Shown: positions 24,163 to 31,881 of the stretch, piece by piece | Layout of the letters: every line of letters begins with the position of its first letter | Numbering within the stretch: position 1 is the stretch's first letter | Source of the DNA: JARDZU01 sp963730285 | GTDB lineage: Bacteria > Actinomycetota > Acidimicrobiia > Spongiisociales > ZC4RG35 | Direction: 5' to 3' | Length of the DNA stretch: 64,000 nt | NCBI GenBank assembly: GCA_963730285.1 | Contig: CAVSQY010000002.1 | Span: 186,001-250,000 of the forward strand | Position numbers and translations under genes: made by a program | Notes under the pieces: model-generated | The model's input: only the letters and a program-made list of their open reading frames with translations | Told to the model about the DNA's origin: nothing | Database searches by the model: none

Positions 24163-26889
24163 TCAGGAGGTGACGCCGGGGAGATCTCGCATTCTCGGAT
24201 GGCTCCTCGCCTCGACCTGACGCAATCGCATCCTGGCGTCAACCACAACCACGCCGCCTCCCGGCTCAAGAACCTTCACCGGGTTGAGATCCATCTCGAC
24301 GAGCTCCGGCACCGCCGAGATCAGCCCGGAGACCTTGAGCAGAGCTTCCTCCAGGCTCTCCACATCTCCGCGGGGCTCGTTCCGGTAACCCTGGAGCAAC
24401 TTGAAGCCCTTGATCTCGCGCACCATCTCGTTGGAATCGACATCGGTCAGAGGGTGTATGCGGAAGGCGACGTCCCTGAGGAGCTCCACATAGACCCCAC
24501 CCAGCCCGAACACCACCAGGGGCCCGAAATTGGGATCGTGGGTCATCCCGATCAACACCTCGTGACCCCCTTCGACGTAATCTTGGATCAGAACGCCCTC
24601 GGGATCGGGAACGGCCGACCTGACCTTTCGATAGGCATCGCCTATGGCAGACGAGCCCTCCACACCGAGGATGACTCCCCCGACGTCCGACTTGTGCAGG
24701 GCGGATTCGGAGATCACCTTCAGGACCACCGGTCCACCGAGCTCCTCACCGGCCGCAATCGCCTCCTTCCTGGAATGCGCCACTGCCGAGCGGGGAACTC
24801 GAAGACCTGCAGTCCGCAGGAATCTGTCGACCATCTCGGGCTCGAGCCATCCACCCTCCGGGCCAACCCTTTCCAAAGCGGCATCGACCAGACCTCGAAG
24901 CTCCTCTACCTGGTGATCGGTCAGTCGGGCTTCGATCCCGGGATCGCGAAGACGCCACTTGCCATGACGCACGGCGCGAGCAAGCGCCAGAGCCGCCGAC
25001 TCCGGGAAGAGATACGTCGGCACCGTTCTCTCACCCTGGGCGCCGGCCAACAAGCGAGCCGCGTCACCCGATTGCATGAAGACCGACAGGAGAGGGACAT
25101 CATCTTTGTTGGCTGCCTCGGACCGTCTGATGGCGGCAGCCACATCCTGAGCGCCCTCGGGAGAAACGGGCACATAGATGACCATCACCGCATCGACCTC
25201 TCCCGACCGGAGAAGAAGGGAAGTGGCGTGCTCGAATTGCTCTGGCCCGCCTGAGGCGATCAGATCGATCGGATTCCGGGTGGATGCCTCGGCAGGCAAC
25301 TTGGCCGCGATCTCATCCCGAAGTGACTTCGACAGCTCGGGAAGACTCAGCCCATTGGCCTCGAGCGCATCGGCAGCGAGGATGGCTGGGCCGCCGGCGT
25401 TGGTGACGATCCCGATCCTCTCACCCTTTGGAATTGGCTGGCTGGCCAGGAGGCTCGCCACCGCAAACAGCTCTTCGATCGTGTCGACCCTGATCACACC
25501 GGCCTGACGGAACAGCGCCTGAACGGCGACATCGGACGATGCCAGCGCACCTGTGTGAGACGAGGCGGCCCTGCTCCCGGCCGAGGTTCTTCCCGACTTG
25601 ACGGCGATGATCGGCTTGCGCCGCCCTATTCGCCTGGCAAGGCGGGAGAACTTCCTGGGGTTGCCGAACGACTCCAGGTAGAGGGTTATCACGTCCGTCT
25701 GGGGGTCGTCCTCCCAGGAGAGAATCAGATCGTTTCCGCTGACATCGGCCTTGTTGCCGACCGACACGAATTGCGAGATGCCGATGTTGTTCTTTGTGGC
25801 GTAATCGAGGATGGCGATCCCAAGCGCTCCCGACTGACTGGACATCGCCACATTTCCTGGTGGCGGATAGACGGGGCCGAACGTCCCGTTGAGGTTCACC
25901 GACGAGACGGTGTTGAGGAGGCCCATGCAATTCGGGCCGACCATCCGCATCCCCGAATCGTGGACGATCTCGAGCAGCTCCGCCTCGAGCCGGGCACCTT
26001 CCTCGCCGACCTCGGAAAAACCGGCAGAGATCACGACGATTCCCCGCACCCCCGCAGCGGCACACTGCCGCGCCACATCGATGACGAATCTCTGCGGTAC
26101 GACGATATAGGCGAGGTCGACCTCATCGGGGATCTCTCCCACCGTGGGATAGGCGCTAACCGAGTTGATCACCTTGGCCTTCGGGTTCACCGGGTACAGG
26201 GGGCCGGTGAAGCCAGAGGAAATGATGTTGTGAAAGAGCTTCCCCCCGATCGACTTGGGGTCACTGGAAGCGCCGATCACGGCCACCGACCTCGGGAAGA
26301 AGAGAGGAAGCACCGATGCGGCCACCGCCCTCTTCTCTCGCTCCCACTCGGCCTCGAGCACGCCCTCGCTGTCGGCAACGGGAAAATCGACCGTGAACAC
26401 GCCATCCTCGATGGTCCGGGTGAGCTCATACCCCGAGTTCCTGAAAAGACGCATCATCTGGCGGTTCTCCGGGAGCACATATGCACGAAAACGAGTTACA
26501 CCGTGAGAGCTGGCGTGGGTGGTGAGAAGCTGAAGGAGCTGGGTGCCGATGCCACGCCCCTGATGGGTGTCCGCCACGGCAAATGCCACCTCGGCCGTGC
26601 CCTCGTCCTCGCGGTCGTATCTGGCAACGGCGATCATCTTCCCGTCCAGGATGGTCACCAAGGCCATGCGATCGCCGTAATCGACGTGGGTGAAGAACTC
26701 CACCTCCTTCGGTTCCAACGTCTCTTTGATTCGAAAGAACCTGAAGTAGCGAGACTCCGGTCCGAGTGTCTGGAAGAAGTCGACGAGCAGCGGCCCGTCA
26801 TCGGGCTTGATCGGACGTATCCGCGCTCCTCCGCCGTCCCTCAGCACGACGTCGAGCTCGAATTCGGATGGGTAGTCGCCCAAGTGCAC
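24163..26889 (-). CDS. GNAT plus NDP-forming acyl-CoA synthetase fusion (Pat-like protein acetyltransferase)
   Basis: This 908-residue protein joins an N-terminal GNAT domain (about residues 1-170; acetyl-CoA loop VADTHQGRGIGTQLLQLL) to an ADP-forming acyl-CoA synthetase-like module. That module has a CoA-binding domain (VAVIGASSDPKSIGGKLF), a ligase-CoA domain (GPNCMGLLNTVSSVNLN, SQSGALGIAILDYA, SSHTGALASSD) and a C-terminal ATP-grasp domain (GGPVVLKVISESALHKSDVG). Proteins with both modules include the lysine acetyltransferase Pat, which regulates acetyl-CoA synthetase. Enterobacterial Pat has GNAT at the C-terminus; this N-terminal placement matches actinobacterial forms. The SHTGALA histidine is present, so ligase activity is not excluded. 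Confidence 0.88.
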   Translation of the reverse strand: MHLGDYPSEFELDVVLRDGGGARIRPIKPDDGPLLVDFFQTLGPESRYFRFFRIKETLEPKEVEFFTHVDYGDRMALVTILDGKMIAVARYDREDEGTAEVAFAVADTHQGRGIGTQLLQLLTTHASSHGVTRFRAYVLPENRQMMRLFRNSGYELTRTIEDGVFTVDFPVADSEGVLEAEWEREKRAVAASVLPLFFPRSVAVIGASSDPKSIGGKLFHNIISSGFTGPLYPVNPKAKVINSVSAYPTVGEIPDEVDLAYIVVPQRFVIDVARQCAAAGVRGIVVISAGFSEVGEEGARLEAELLEIVHDSGMRMVGPNCMGLLNTVSSVNLNGTFGPVYPPPGNVAMSSQSGALGIAILDYATKNNIGISQFVSVGNKADVSGNDLILSWEDDPQTDVITLYLESFGNPRKFSRLARRIGRRKPIIAVKSGRTSAGSRAASSHTGALASSDVAVQALFRQAGVIRVDTIEELFAVASLLASQPIPKGERIGIVTNAGGPAILAADALEANGLSLPELSKSLRDEIAAKLPAEASTRNPIDLIASGGPEQFEHATSLLLRSGEVDAVMVIYVPVSPEGAQDVAAAIRRSEAANKDDVPLLSVFMQSGDAARLLAGAQGERTVPTYLFPESAALALARAVRHGKWRLRDPGIEARLTDHQVEELRGLVDAALERVGPEGGWLEPEMVDRFLRTAGLRVPRSAVAHSRKEAIAAGEELGGPVVLKVISESALHKSDVGGVILGVEGSSAIGDAYRKVRSAVPDPEGVLIQDYVEGGHEVLIGMTHDPNFGPLVVFGLGGVYVELLRDVAFRIHPLTDVDSNEMVREIKGFKLLQGYRNEPRGDVESLEEALLKVSGLISAVPELVEMDLNPVKVLEPGGGVVVVDARMRLRQVEARSHPRMRDLPGVTS

Positions 26890-26975
26890 CTCGCTTCGCC
26901 AAGAAAGGTAGCGACGATGTCAACCAGCGCGAAGACACCAGGGTCGGCGCCCTACATAGGTCTACAATCCGACTC

Positions 26976-27017
26976 ATGGGGGGAGATCTACCGCACCAAG
27001 GGGATTCGGAGACCTAG
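26976..27017 (+). other. Possible 13-codon leaderless mini-ORF
   Basis: TACAAT (26963-26968) is followed 7 nt later by an ATG that opens a 13-residue frame (MGGDLPHQGDSET) and then a stop. There is no Shine-Dalgarno sequence. A strong GC-rich hairpin follows 19 bp downstream. The layout resembles a leader peptide, but the frame could be chance. Confidence 0.2.
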
Positions 27018-27036
27018 ATCCTCCCTCTCGCATCGT

Positions 27037-27087
27037 GGGACCCGGGCCCGGTTCCTCTCCCCTCCCCCACCCACCGGCCCGGGTCCC
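27037..27087 (+). repeat. 12-bp perfect inverted repeat (GC-rich hairpin) upstream of the ars locus
   Basis: GGGACCCGGGCC (27037-27048) pairs perfectly with GGCCCGGGTCCC (27076-27087) across a 27-nt pyrimidine-rich loop. It lies in the divergent gap between the GNAT/synthetase gene and the ars genes. A short CTCTTT run follows about 5 nt later, which is too weak a T-tract for a confident terminator. It could insulate or attenuate plus-strand transcription entering the ars locus. Confidence 0.5.
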
Positions 27088-27138
27088 GCGGCCTCTTTGA
27101 ATATCGGCGCTGTCACGTGATCGGGTGCCGGTGATTTG

Positions 27139-27169
27139 CTCAAATAATATTGACTCAATATTGTTTGAG
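27139..27169 (+). promoter_or_regulatory. 31-bp near-perfect palindromic operator, probable ArsR-type binding site
   Basis: Left arm CTCAAATAATATTGA (27139-27153), single central C, right arm TCAATATTGTTTGAG (27155-27169). The arms match at 14 of 15 positions. It ends 2 bp before the ATG of the ArsR-fusion gene and is strikingly AT-rich against its surroundings. It contains TAATAT and CAATAT, plausible -10 hexamers, so a bound repressor would block the promoter. Autoregulation by the downstream ArsR domain is the natural inference. Confidence 0.75.
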
Positions 27170-27171
27170 TT

Positions 27172-27834
27172 ATGAAGGTCGAAGATCGGGCGCGAGGGCA
27201 CGCGGCATTGGGGGATCCGCACCGGCTACGGTTGGTCGATGCTCTGGCCTTGGGCGATCTGACCGTTGCCGAGCTATCCGCGGCCTCTGGCATGAAGACC
27301 AACCTGCTGGCCCATCATCTCAGTGTGCTGGAGGAGGCAGCGCTGATCGAGCGTCGGGTGTCCGAAGGTGATAGACGGCGTCGATATGTGTCGCTTCGAT
27401 GGGAGAGCCTCCCGGTCGTGCCACCCCCCGGCCGACGTCCTGGGTCGGTCGTCTTCATTTGCACACGAAATTCGGCTCGTTCGCAATTCGCCTCCGCCGT
27501 GTGGAGGATGCGGACGGGTGCCGACGCCGGCAGCGCCGGCAGCCATCCGGCAACTCAGGTCAATCCGATGGCCGTGAAGGTAGCTGCCGAGTTCGGGGTC
27601 GACCTCTCAACCTCCATCCCTGCAGGGTACGAGAGCATCGGCTTCACACCCGATCTCGTCGTCAGTGTGTGCGACCGGGCGCGAGAGACAGACTTGCCGT
27701 CCGCCCGGTCGAACCTCCACTGGTCAGTCCCTGATCCCGTGCTCATGGGCACGAAACGGGCATTTCGCGACGCCTTTGACGAGATCGGTGATCGAGTCAA
27801 CCGACTGGCCGGCTCGATCGAGTCGGGATCATGA
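27172..27834 (+). CDS. ArsR-type HTH fused to low-molecular-weight phosphatase / arsenate-reductase domain
   Basis: The 220-residue fusion has an ArsR/SmtB winged helix at residues 1-78 (HAALGDPHRLRLVDALALGD, recognition helix TNLLAHHLSVLEEA). An LMW-phosphatase/ArsC domain follows from residue about 92 (VVFICTRNSARSQFASAVW), with the C-x5-R signature and the late Asp-Pro in WSVPDPVLM. The HTH part contains no cysteine, so the usual ArsR As(III)-binding thiols are absent; the only cysteines are the active-site one and CDRARETD. It is probably an autoregulated sensor/reductase. No Shine-Dalgarno sequence exists; the palindrome occupies that space, implying a leaderless mRNA. Confidence 0.85.
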   Translation: MKVEDRARGHAALGDPHRLRLVDALALGDLTVAELSAASGMKTNLLAHHLSVLEEAALIERRVSEGDRRRRYVSLRWESLPVVPPPGRRPGSVVFICTRNSARSQFASAVWRMRTGADAGSAGSHPATQVNPMAVKVAAEFGVDLSTSIPAGYESIGFTPDLVVSVCDRARETDLPSARSNLHWSVPDPVLMGTKRAFRDAFDEIGDRVNRLAGSIESGS

Positions 27835-27973
27835 CATCGAGACGCCTCGGTGACCTTTGGGGATGTGGCAGGGACGATCGGATCCCTGCTTCTCAGGCCG
27901 GCGCATACGTCGCAGCACAGTTGGCGGCCGGACGAACCAAACAGACGACTGCAAACACGTTGGAGGGCGCGAC

Positions 27974-28615
27974 ATGGCAGTGAGTCTCACCACTGCTGAG
28001 AAACTTCAGATTCGGCAGGCGGCCGAACGGCTTCGACGACAGTTCGAGGGGCAGTTGAACGTCGAGACGATCGAGCGGTTCATCACCGGCTCGCTCGATG
28101 TTCTGGTGGCCCGAGCGAACACCGCCACCTGGATCCCGCTGCTCACAGAGCGCTTCGCCCGCGACCGGTTGCGTGCTGTGGTGCGGCTCGAGGCAGCGTC
28201 GTCGACATTGAAGCCGAGCGTCCTCTTTCTCTGCGTCCACAACGCCGGGCGATCACAGATGGCCGCCGGATGGATGCATCATCTCGCCGGCGACTCGGTC
28301 GACGTCTTCTCCGGGGGCTCCGAGCCGGCCGACCAGGTCAACACGGCCGCGGTTGCCGCGATGGCGGAGAAAGGGATCGATATCAGCACCGAGATCCCTC
28401 AACCGTGGGCGGATGAGATCGTCCGAGCTGCGGACGTAGTGGTGACCATGGGTTGTGGCGACGCATGCCCTTTCTTCCCCGGCAAGCGATATGTCGACTG
28501 GGAGTTGGAAGATCCGGCCGGGAAGACCGTCGAGGAAGTGAGACCGATTCGGGACGATCTAGAACAACGGGTCCGCGGCCTCCTTGCTGAGCTCGACATC
28601 CCGGCACGGATCTGA
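27974..28615 (+). CDS. arsC: Arsenate reductase-like LMW phosphatase with N-terminal three-helix domain
   Basis: The 213-residue protein starts with a helical domain (about 1-75, AEKLQIRQAAERLRRQFEG) of the kind that precedes mycothiol-dependent arsenate reductases of Actinobacteria. The LMW-phosphatase domain follows: nucleophile loop LFLCVHNAGRSQMAAGWMH (C-x5-R), TMGCGDACPFFPGKRY and the acid Asp in DWELEDPAGK. It reduces As(V) to As(III), probably with mycothiol and mycoredoxin. ATG 27974 has GGAGGG 6 nt upstream. It follows the ArsR fusion by 139 bp. No ArsB or Acr3 exporter is nearby. Confidence 0.87.
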   Translation: MAVSLTTAEKLQIRQAAERLRRQFEGQLNVETIERFITGSLDVLVARANTATWIPLLTERFARDRLRAVVRLEAASSTLKPSVLFLCVHNAGRSQMAAGWMHHLAGDSVDVFSGGSEPADQVNTAAVAAMAEKGIDISTEIPQPWADEIVRAADVVVTMGCGDACPFFPGKRYVDWELEDPAGKTVEEVRPIRDDLEQRVRGLLAELDIPARI

Positions 28616-28641
28616 GGAAACTCTATCCCCGCTGCCTCCAG

Positions 28642-28726
28642 TGCCCGGGGTGGGATTCGAACCCACACGAGCCGATTCGGCTCAAGGGGGTTTAAGCCCC
28701 TCGCGTCTGCATTCCGCCACCCGGGC
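28642..28726 (-). tRNA. tRNA-Leu (anticodon TAA)
   Basis: An 85-nt class II tRNA. The acceptor strands are GCCCGGG and CCCGGGC with discriminator A. The anticodon loop is CTTAAAC, giving anticodon TAA for the rare UUA leucine codon. A variable arm (TTGAGCCGAATCGGCTCG) and the T-arm GGGTTCGAATCCC are intact. CCA is not encoded. It lies 11 bp downstream of ppx on the same strand. In a GC-rich genome this tRNA serves few codons. Confidence 0.95.
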
Positions 28727-28737
28727 TCGGGCAGTTG

Positions 28738-29613
28738 TCAGGGTAAAGCGAGCAGTCTCTGAGCGGCGCCATCGAGTGTGTCTCTCTCCGAAACCACCAC
28801 CATGCCCATGTCCAGGCGATCCATAACCGCCTCGGCGACGAGTGCGCCGGCCAGGATGACAGGCGCACGCTTTGGGTCGAGAGAGGGAATGGCGGCAATC
28901 TCCTCCAACGTCTTCTCGGCGAACGACATCACCAAATGGCTGACGGCCTCCTTGGACAGTTGGCTCCCATGCACAGCCTCCCGGGAATAGCGCGGAAGAC
29001 CGAGGGCGACGCCGGCAAGGCTGGTCCATGTTCCGGCCACGCCTATGACCGAGGTGGCCGCATATCCGACCTGCTGGAACATCGAGCGAACCAGGGACCT
29101 GGCCTTCTCCAAATCCTGGCTAGAGGCCGGAAGACTGGCGATAGCCCGTTCGGTGAGCCGCACCGAGCCAATGTCGATGGATACTCCACCGTCCTCGGTC
29201 ACGAACTCAGTGCTTCCCCCTCCGATGTCGGACACCACGACAGGAGGCTCGAGAGAGAGGTCACGAGTGGCTCCTTCGAAGGCCAGGCGTGCTTCCTCGT
29301 CGCCTGAGATCAGGGTGGGTCGGACACCAATACGAGCTTGCACCTCGGAGAAGAACTCCTCCCTATTGGCCGCATCGCGAGAGGCCGAGGTTGCGATTGC
29401 CTCCCGAACCCCCACATGTTCCGCGTCCATCAGCTCACCAAAGCGGGCGAGGACGGCAAGGGTATCCCTCATCGCATCGGGAGACAGCACACCGGTGGCA
29501 TCCACCCCGCGACCCAACCCGGTGACCTCCACCCATCGCCCGATCTCCCCACCACCGCCGGTTATCAATAGCCGCATCGAATTCGTGCCGATGTCGACTA
29601 CCCCGACGTTCAT
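28738..29613 (-). CDS. ppx: Exopolyphosphatase / pppGpp phosphatase family protein
   Basis: The 291-residue Ppx/GppA protein has an ASKHA fold: phosphate-1 motif VGVVDIGTNSMRLLI, phosphate-2 motif VVVSDIGGGSTEFV, and the LISGDEEARLAFEGA loop. It is the short actinobacterial form lacking the C-terminal HD-like domain, like mycobacterial Ppx proteins at the same locus. It hydrolyses polyphosphate or pppGpp; which one cannot be told. The start at 29613 (MNVGVVDIGTN) overlaps the DUF501 gene by 4 bp. Confidence 0.92.
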   Translation of the reverse strand: MNVGVVDIGTNSMRLLITGGGGEIGRWVEVTGLGRGVDATGVLSPDAMRDTLAVLARFGELMDAEHVGVREAIATSASRDAANREEFFSEVQARIGVRPTLISGDEEARLAFEGATRDLSLEPPVVVSDIGGGSTEFVTEDGGVSIDIGSVRLTERAIASLPASSQDLEKARSLVRSMFQQVGYAATSVIGVAGTWTSLAGVALGLPRYSREAVHGSQLSKEAVSHLVMSFAEKTLEEIAAIPSLDPKRAPVILAGALVAEAVMDRLDMGMVVVSERDTLDGAAQRLLALP

Positions 29614-30119
29614 GGCTTGTTGACCCACTCCGGGTTCATCTCGCCATCTCGAACGCAAGGCTGCAAGCAATCGAGCGGCTCGATCCATGCCTGGACCAGC
29701 TCACCCACCGGGTTGTCGCCGCCGGCCCTCGTGTGGGCGTAATGCGCATGGAGGCACTTGACGCCCACAGTCGACCCACCGACTCCGCCGGTCGGGACCG
29801 GGCCGGCGCCGTCCGGGACCAGGCTGTCCCGCTCGTTGCCATAGGACCGGTGCGCCGCTTCGAGTCTCTCAGAGAAATCTGGGTCCGCCCGAGCCTTTTG
29901 CTCCATCCTTCGCACTCCCCCCGCACCCTCCAGACGACCGATCCGGCCGGCGGCGAGGGGGCAGGTGAGCCAAAACAGCGTCGGGAACGGTGTTCCGTCG
30001 TCGAGGAGGGGCGGGACTCGCACCACCACGGGAAGCCCAAGATGGCAACGAGACACGGGGGTGGAGTCCGAACGCGTAGGCCTCCCAATCTGAACTTCGA
30101 TGACCTCCCGGTCATCCAT
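29610..30119 (-). CDS. DUF501 family protein
   Basis: The 169-residue conserved protein of unknown function has the family hallmark VKCLHAHYAHTRAGGDNPVG. The Cys-Leu-His-Ala-His cluster may bind metal. The N-terminal part reads VIEVQIGRPTR and PTLFWLTCPLAAG. It sits between ftsB and ppx, with a 4-bp overlap into ppx, exactly as in mycobacteria. Start 30119 (MDDREVIEV) is chosen because the longer frame overlaps ftsB in non-family sequence. Confidence 0.9.
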   Translation of the reverse strand: MDDREVIEVQIGRPTRSDSTPVSRCHLGLPVVVRVPPLLDDGTPFPTLFWLTCPLAAGRIGRLEGAGGVRRMEQKARADPDFSERLEAAHRSYGNERDSLVPDGAGPVPTGGVGGSTVGVKCLHAHYAHTRAGGDNPVGELVQAWIEPLDCLQPCVRDGEMNPEWVNKP

Positions 30120-30124
30120 TTCCG

Positions 30125-30520
30125 TCACCGGCCGGATTCCAGATCCCGCCCGGTGACGAAATTCCACACACGGTCGACCCAGGTCTCCTGTGGCGCCACC
30201 GGGGCCGGGTCGGCGGGCTTGATCTGCTGATCGGCACCGGGTGGCTCCAGAACGACATATGCGATCTCACCCGGCCGCACATACCCCAGCTTGTCCCTGG
30301 CGAGCTTCTCGATCTCCTCATCGGTATTGAGGGCGTCGACATCCGATTGGAGCCTGGAATTCTCCGACTCGAGGTCGCTGAGACGCTGCTCGGCGCTCGA
30401 CACCTGACGATGCGAGTCGAGTATCTGCCGATACGGGACGACCTGTGTCAAGAACGCCGCTCCGACCAAGATGAACAAGAGGGTGATCACGGCGATCCCC
30501 GGGCGTCGGATCAGTGTCAC
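30125..30520 (-). CDS. ftsB: FtsB/DivIC-like septum formation protein
   Basis: The 131-residue bitopic membrane protein has a short cytoplasmic N-terminus and one transmembrane helix (about residues 9-27, AVITLLFILVGAAFLTQVV). A coiled coil follows (about 35-66, HRQVSSAEQRLSDLESENSR), then the conserved EEIEKLARDKLGYVRPGEIA. In the divisome it links FtsL, FtsQ and FtsW. It overlaps eno by 4 bp. The 40-residue C-terminal tail rich in Pro and charged residues is longer than in E. coli FtsB and typical of Actinobacteria. Confidence 0.92.
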   Translation of the reverse strand: MTLIRRPGIAVITLLFILVGAAFLTQVVPYRQILDSHRQVSSAEQRLSDLESENSRLQSDVDALNTDEEIEKLARDKLGYVRPGEIAYVVLEPPGADQQIKPADPAPVAPQETWVDRVWNFVTGRDLESGR

Positions 30521-31794
30521 CGCGATCTCCGGAAGGTTTCCCAGCCGCCGAAGCGGGCACTGTCACCAAGGGATTCTTCGATCCGAAGGAGCTCGTTGTA
30601 CTTGGCGGTCCTCTCGCCACGGGCCGGGGCACCCGACTTGATCTGACCTACGTTGGTCCCGACCGCCAGATGCGAGATGAAAGTGTCGTCGGTCTCCCCG
30701 GAGCGATGACTGACCATCATCCCGAAGGATGCCTCTCGCGCGGTTGCCATCGTGTGAAGTGTCTCTGAGACGGTTCCGATCTGATTGACCTTGATGAGAA
30801 TGGCGTTGGCAGCTGCCTCGGAGATGCCGCGCCGGAGGATCTCCTCGTTGGTGACGAACACATCGTCTCCGACCAGTTGGACCCGTCGTCCAAGACGGGC
30901 CGTCAGAGCTTTCCAACCCTCCCAGTCCTCCTCGGACATCCCGTCTTCGATCGACACCAGGGGGTACCGCTCCACCAGGTCCGCCAGATAGTCGACCATC
31001 TCCAGCGACGTGAGCTCCTTGCCCTCGAGGTGGTAGAGGCCCTCCCGGTGGATCTCGCTTGCAGCGAGGTCGAGGGCCAGGCCGATCTCGTCGCCCAGCC
31101 GGTATCCGGCGACATCGATCGCCTCGACCAAGAGCTCCAAGGCAGACTCATTCGTGGGCAGATCGGGGGCAAAGCCGCCCTCGTCGCCGACATTCGTCCC
31201 CAAGCCACGGCCACCGATCACCTTCTTCAAAGAGTGGTAGACCTCCACCCCGGCACGCAGTGCATCGCTGTAGGTGCCAAAGCCGGCCGGAACGAGCATG
31301 AACTCCTGGATGTCCACCGAATTGGCTGCATGAGCCCCACCGTTGAGGACATTGAGACAGGGCACCGGCAAGACACGTGCGGAAGGCCCACCGAGATAGC
31401 GGTAAAGCGGAAGGCTCACTGAGGCGGCCGCCGCCCTGGCAACGGCCATCGAAACCGCGAGGATGGCGTTGGCCCCCAGGGAGGCTTTGTTGGGAGTCGC
31501 ATCGAGGTCGCACATCAGCTGATCGATGTGCTCCTGTCTCGTCACATCCATCCCAACTACCACGGGCCCAAGCTTCTCGGTGACATTGGAGACGGCGTCT
31601 TTGACGCCCTTGCCGTTCCATTTGTCGCCACCGTCACGCAGCTCTACGGCCTCGAGGGCACCAGTGGAGGCCCCCGAAGGGACAATCGCTCGCCCCACCG
31701 CCCCGGTCCGGGTGCGCACCTCTGCCTCGATGGTCGGATTTCCACGGGAGTCCAGCACCTGGCGGGCGACGACGCTCTCGATCGCGGACTGATT
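30517..31794 (-). CDS. eno: Enolase
   Basis: Converts 2-phosphoglycerate to phosphoenolpyruvate; together with pyk it gives two lower-glycolysis genes in this window. The 425-residue protein shows VVARQVLDSRGNPTIEAEV, metal ligands in VSIEDGMSEEDWEGWKALT and LVGDDVFVTN, the catalytic lysine in AILIKVNQIGTVSETL, and SHRSGETDD. Start 31794 (MNQSAIESV) is favoured over the longer frame. It is followed by ftsB with a 4-bp overlap and preceded by mazG at 87 bp. Confidence 0.97.
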   Translation of the reverse strand, partial: NQSAIESVVARQVLDSRGNPTIEAEVRTRTGAVGRAIVPSGASTGALEAVELRDGGDKWNGKGVKDAVSNVTEKLGPVVVGMDVTRQEHIDQLMCDLDATPNKASLGANAILAVSMAVARAAAASVSLPLYRYLGGPSARVLPVPCLNVLNGGAHAANSVDIQEFMLVPAGFGTYSDALRAGVEVYHSLKKVIGGRGLGTNVGDEGGFAPDLPTNESALELLVEAIDVAGYRLGDEIGLALDLAASEIHREGLYHLEGKELTSLEMVDYLADLVERYPLVSIEDGMSEEDWEGWKALTARLGRRVQLVGDDVFVTNEEILRRGISEAAANAILIKVNQIGTVSETLHTMATAREASFGMMVSHRSGETDDTFISHLAVGTNVGQIKSGAPARGERTAKYNELLRIEESLGDSARFGGWETFRRSR

Positions 31795-31881
31795 CATTTC
31801 AGGAGATTTCCCCGGTCGGCTGACACGCCAAACTACCAGCGACACTCGATTCTGCCGACGACCCTGTCCGCACGACTCAGC

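Noticed and set aside
23931..24269. 112-residue minus-strand frame in the gap before the enoyl-CoA hydratase
   Set aside because: Overlaps the synthetase 3' end, Pro/Ser/Arg-rich, no homology signal; treated as non-coding.
25555..27120. 521-residue plus-strand frame antisense to the GNAT/synthetase gene
   Set aside because: The opposite strand carries clear domain motifs throughout; this frame is a GC-rich mirror.
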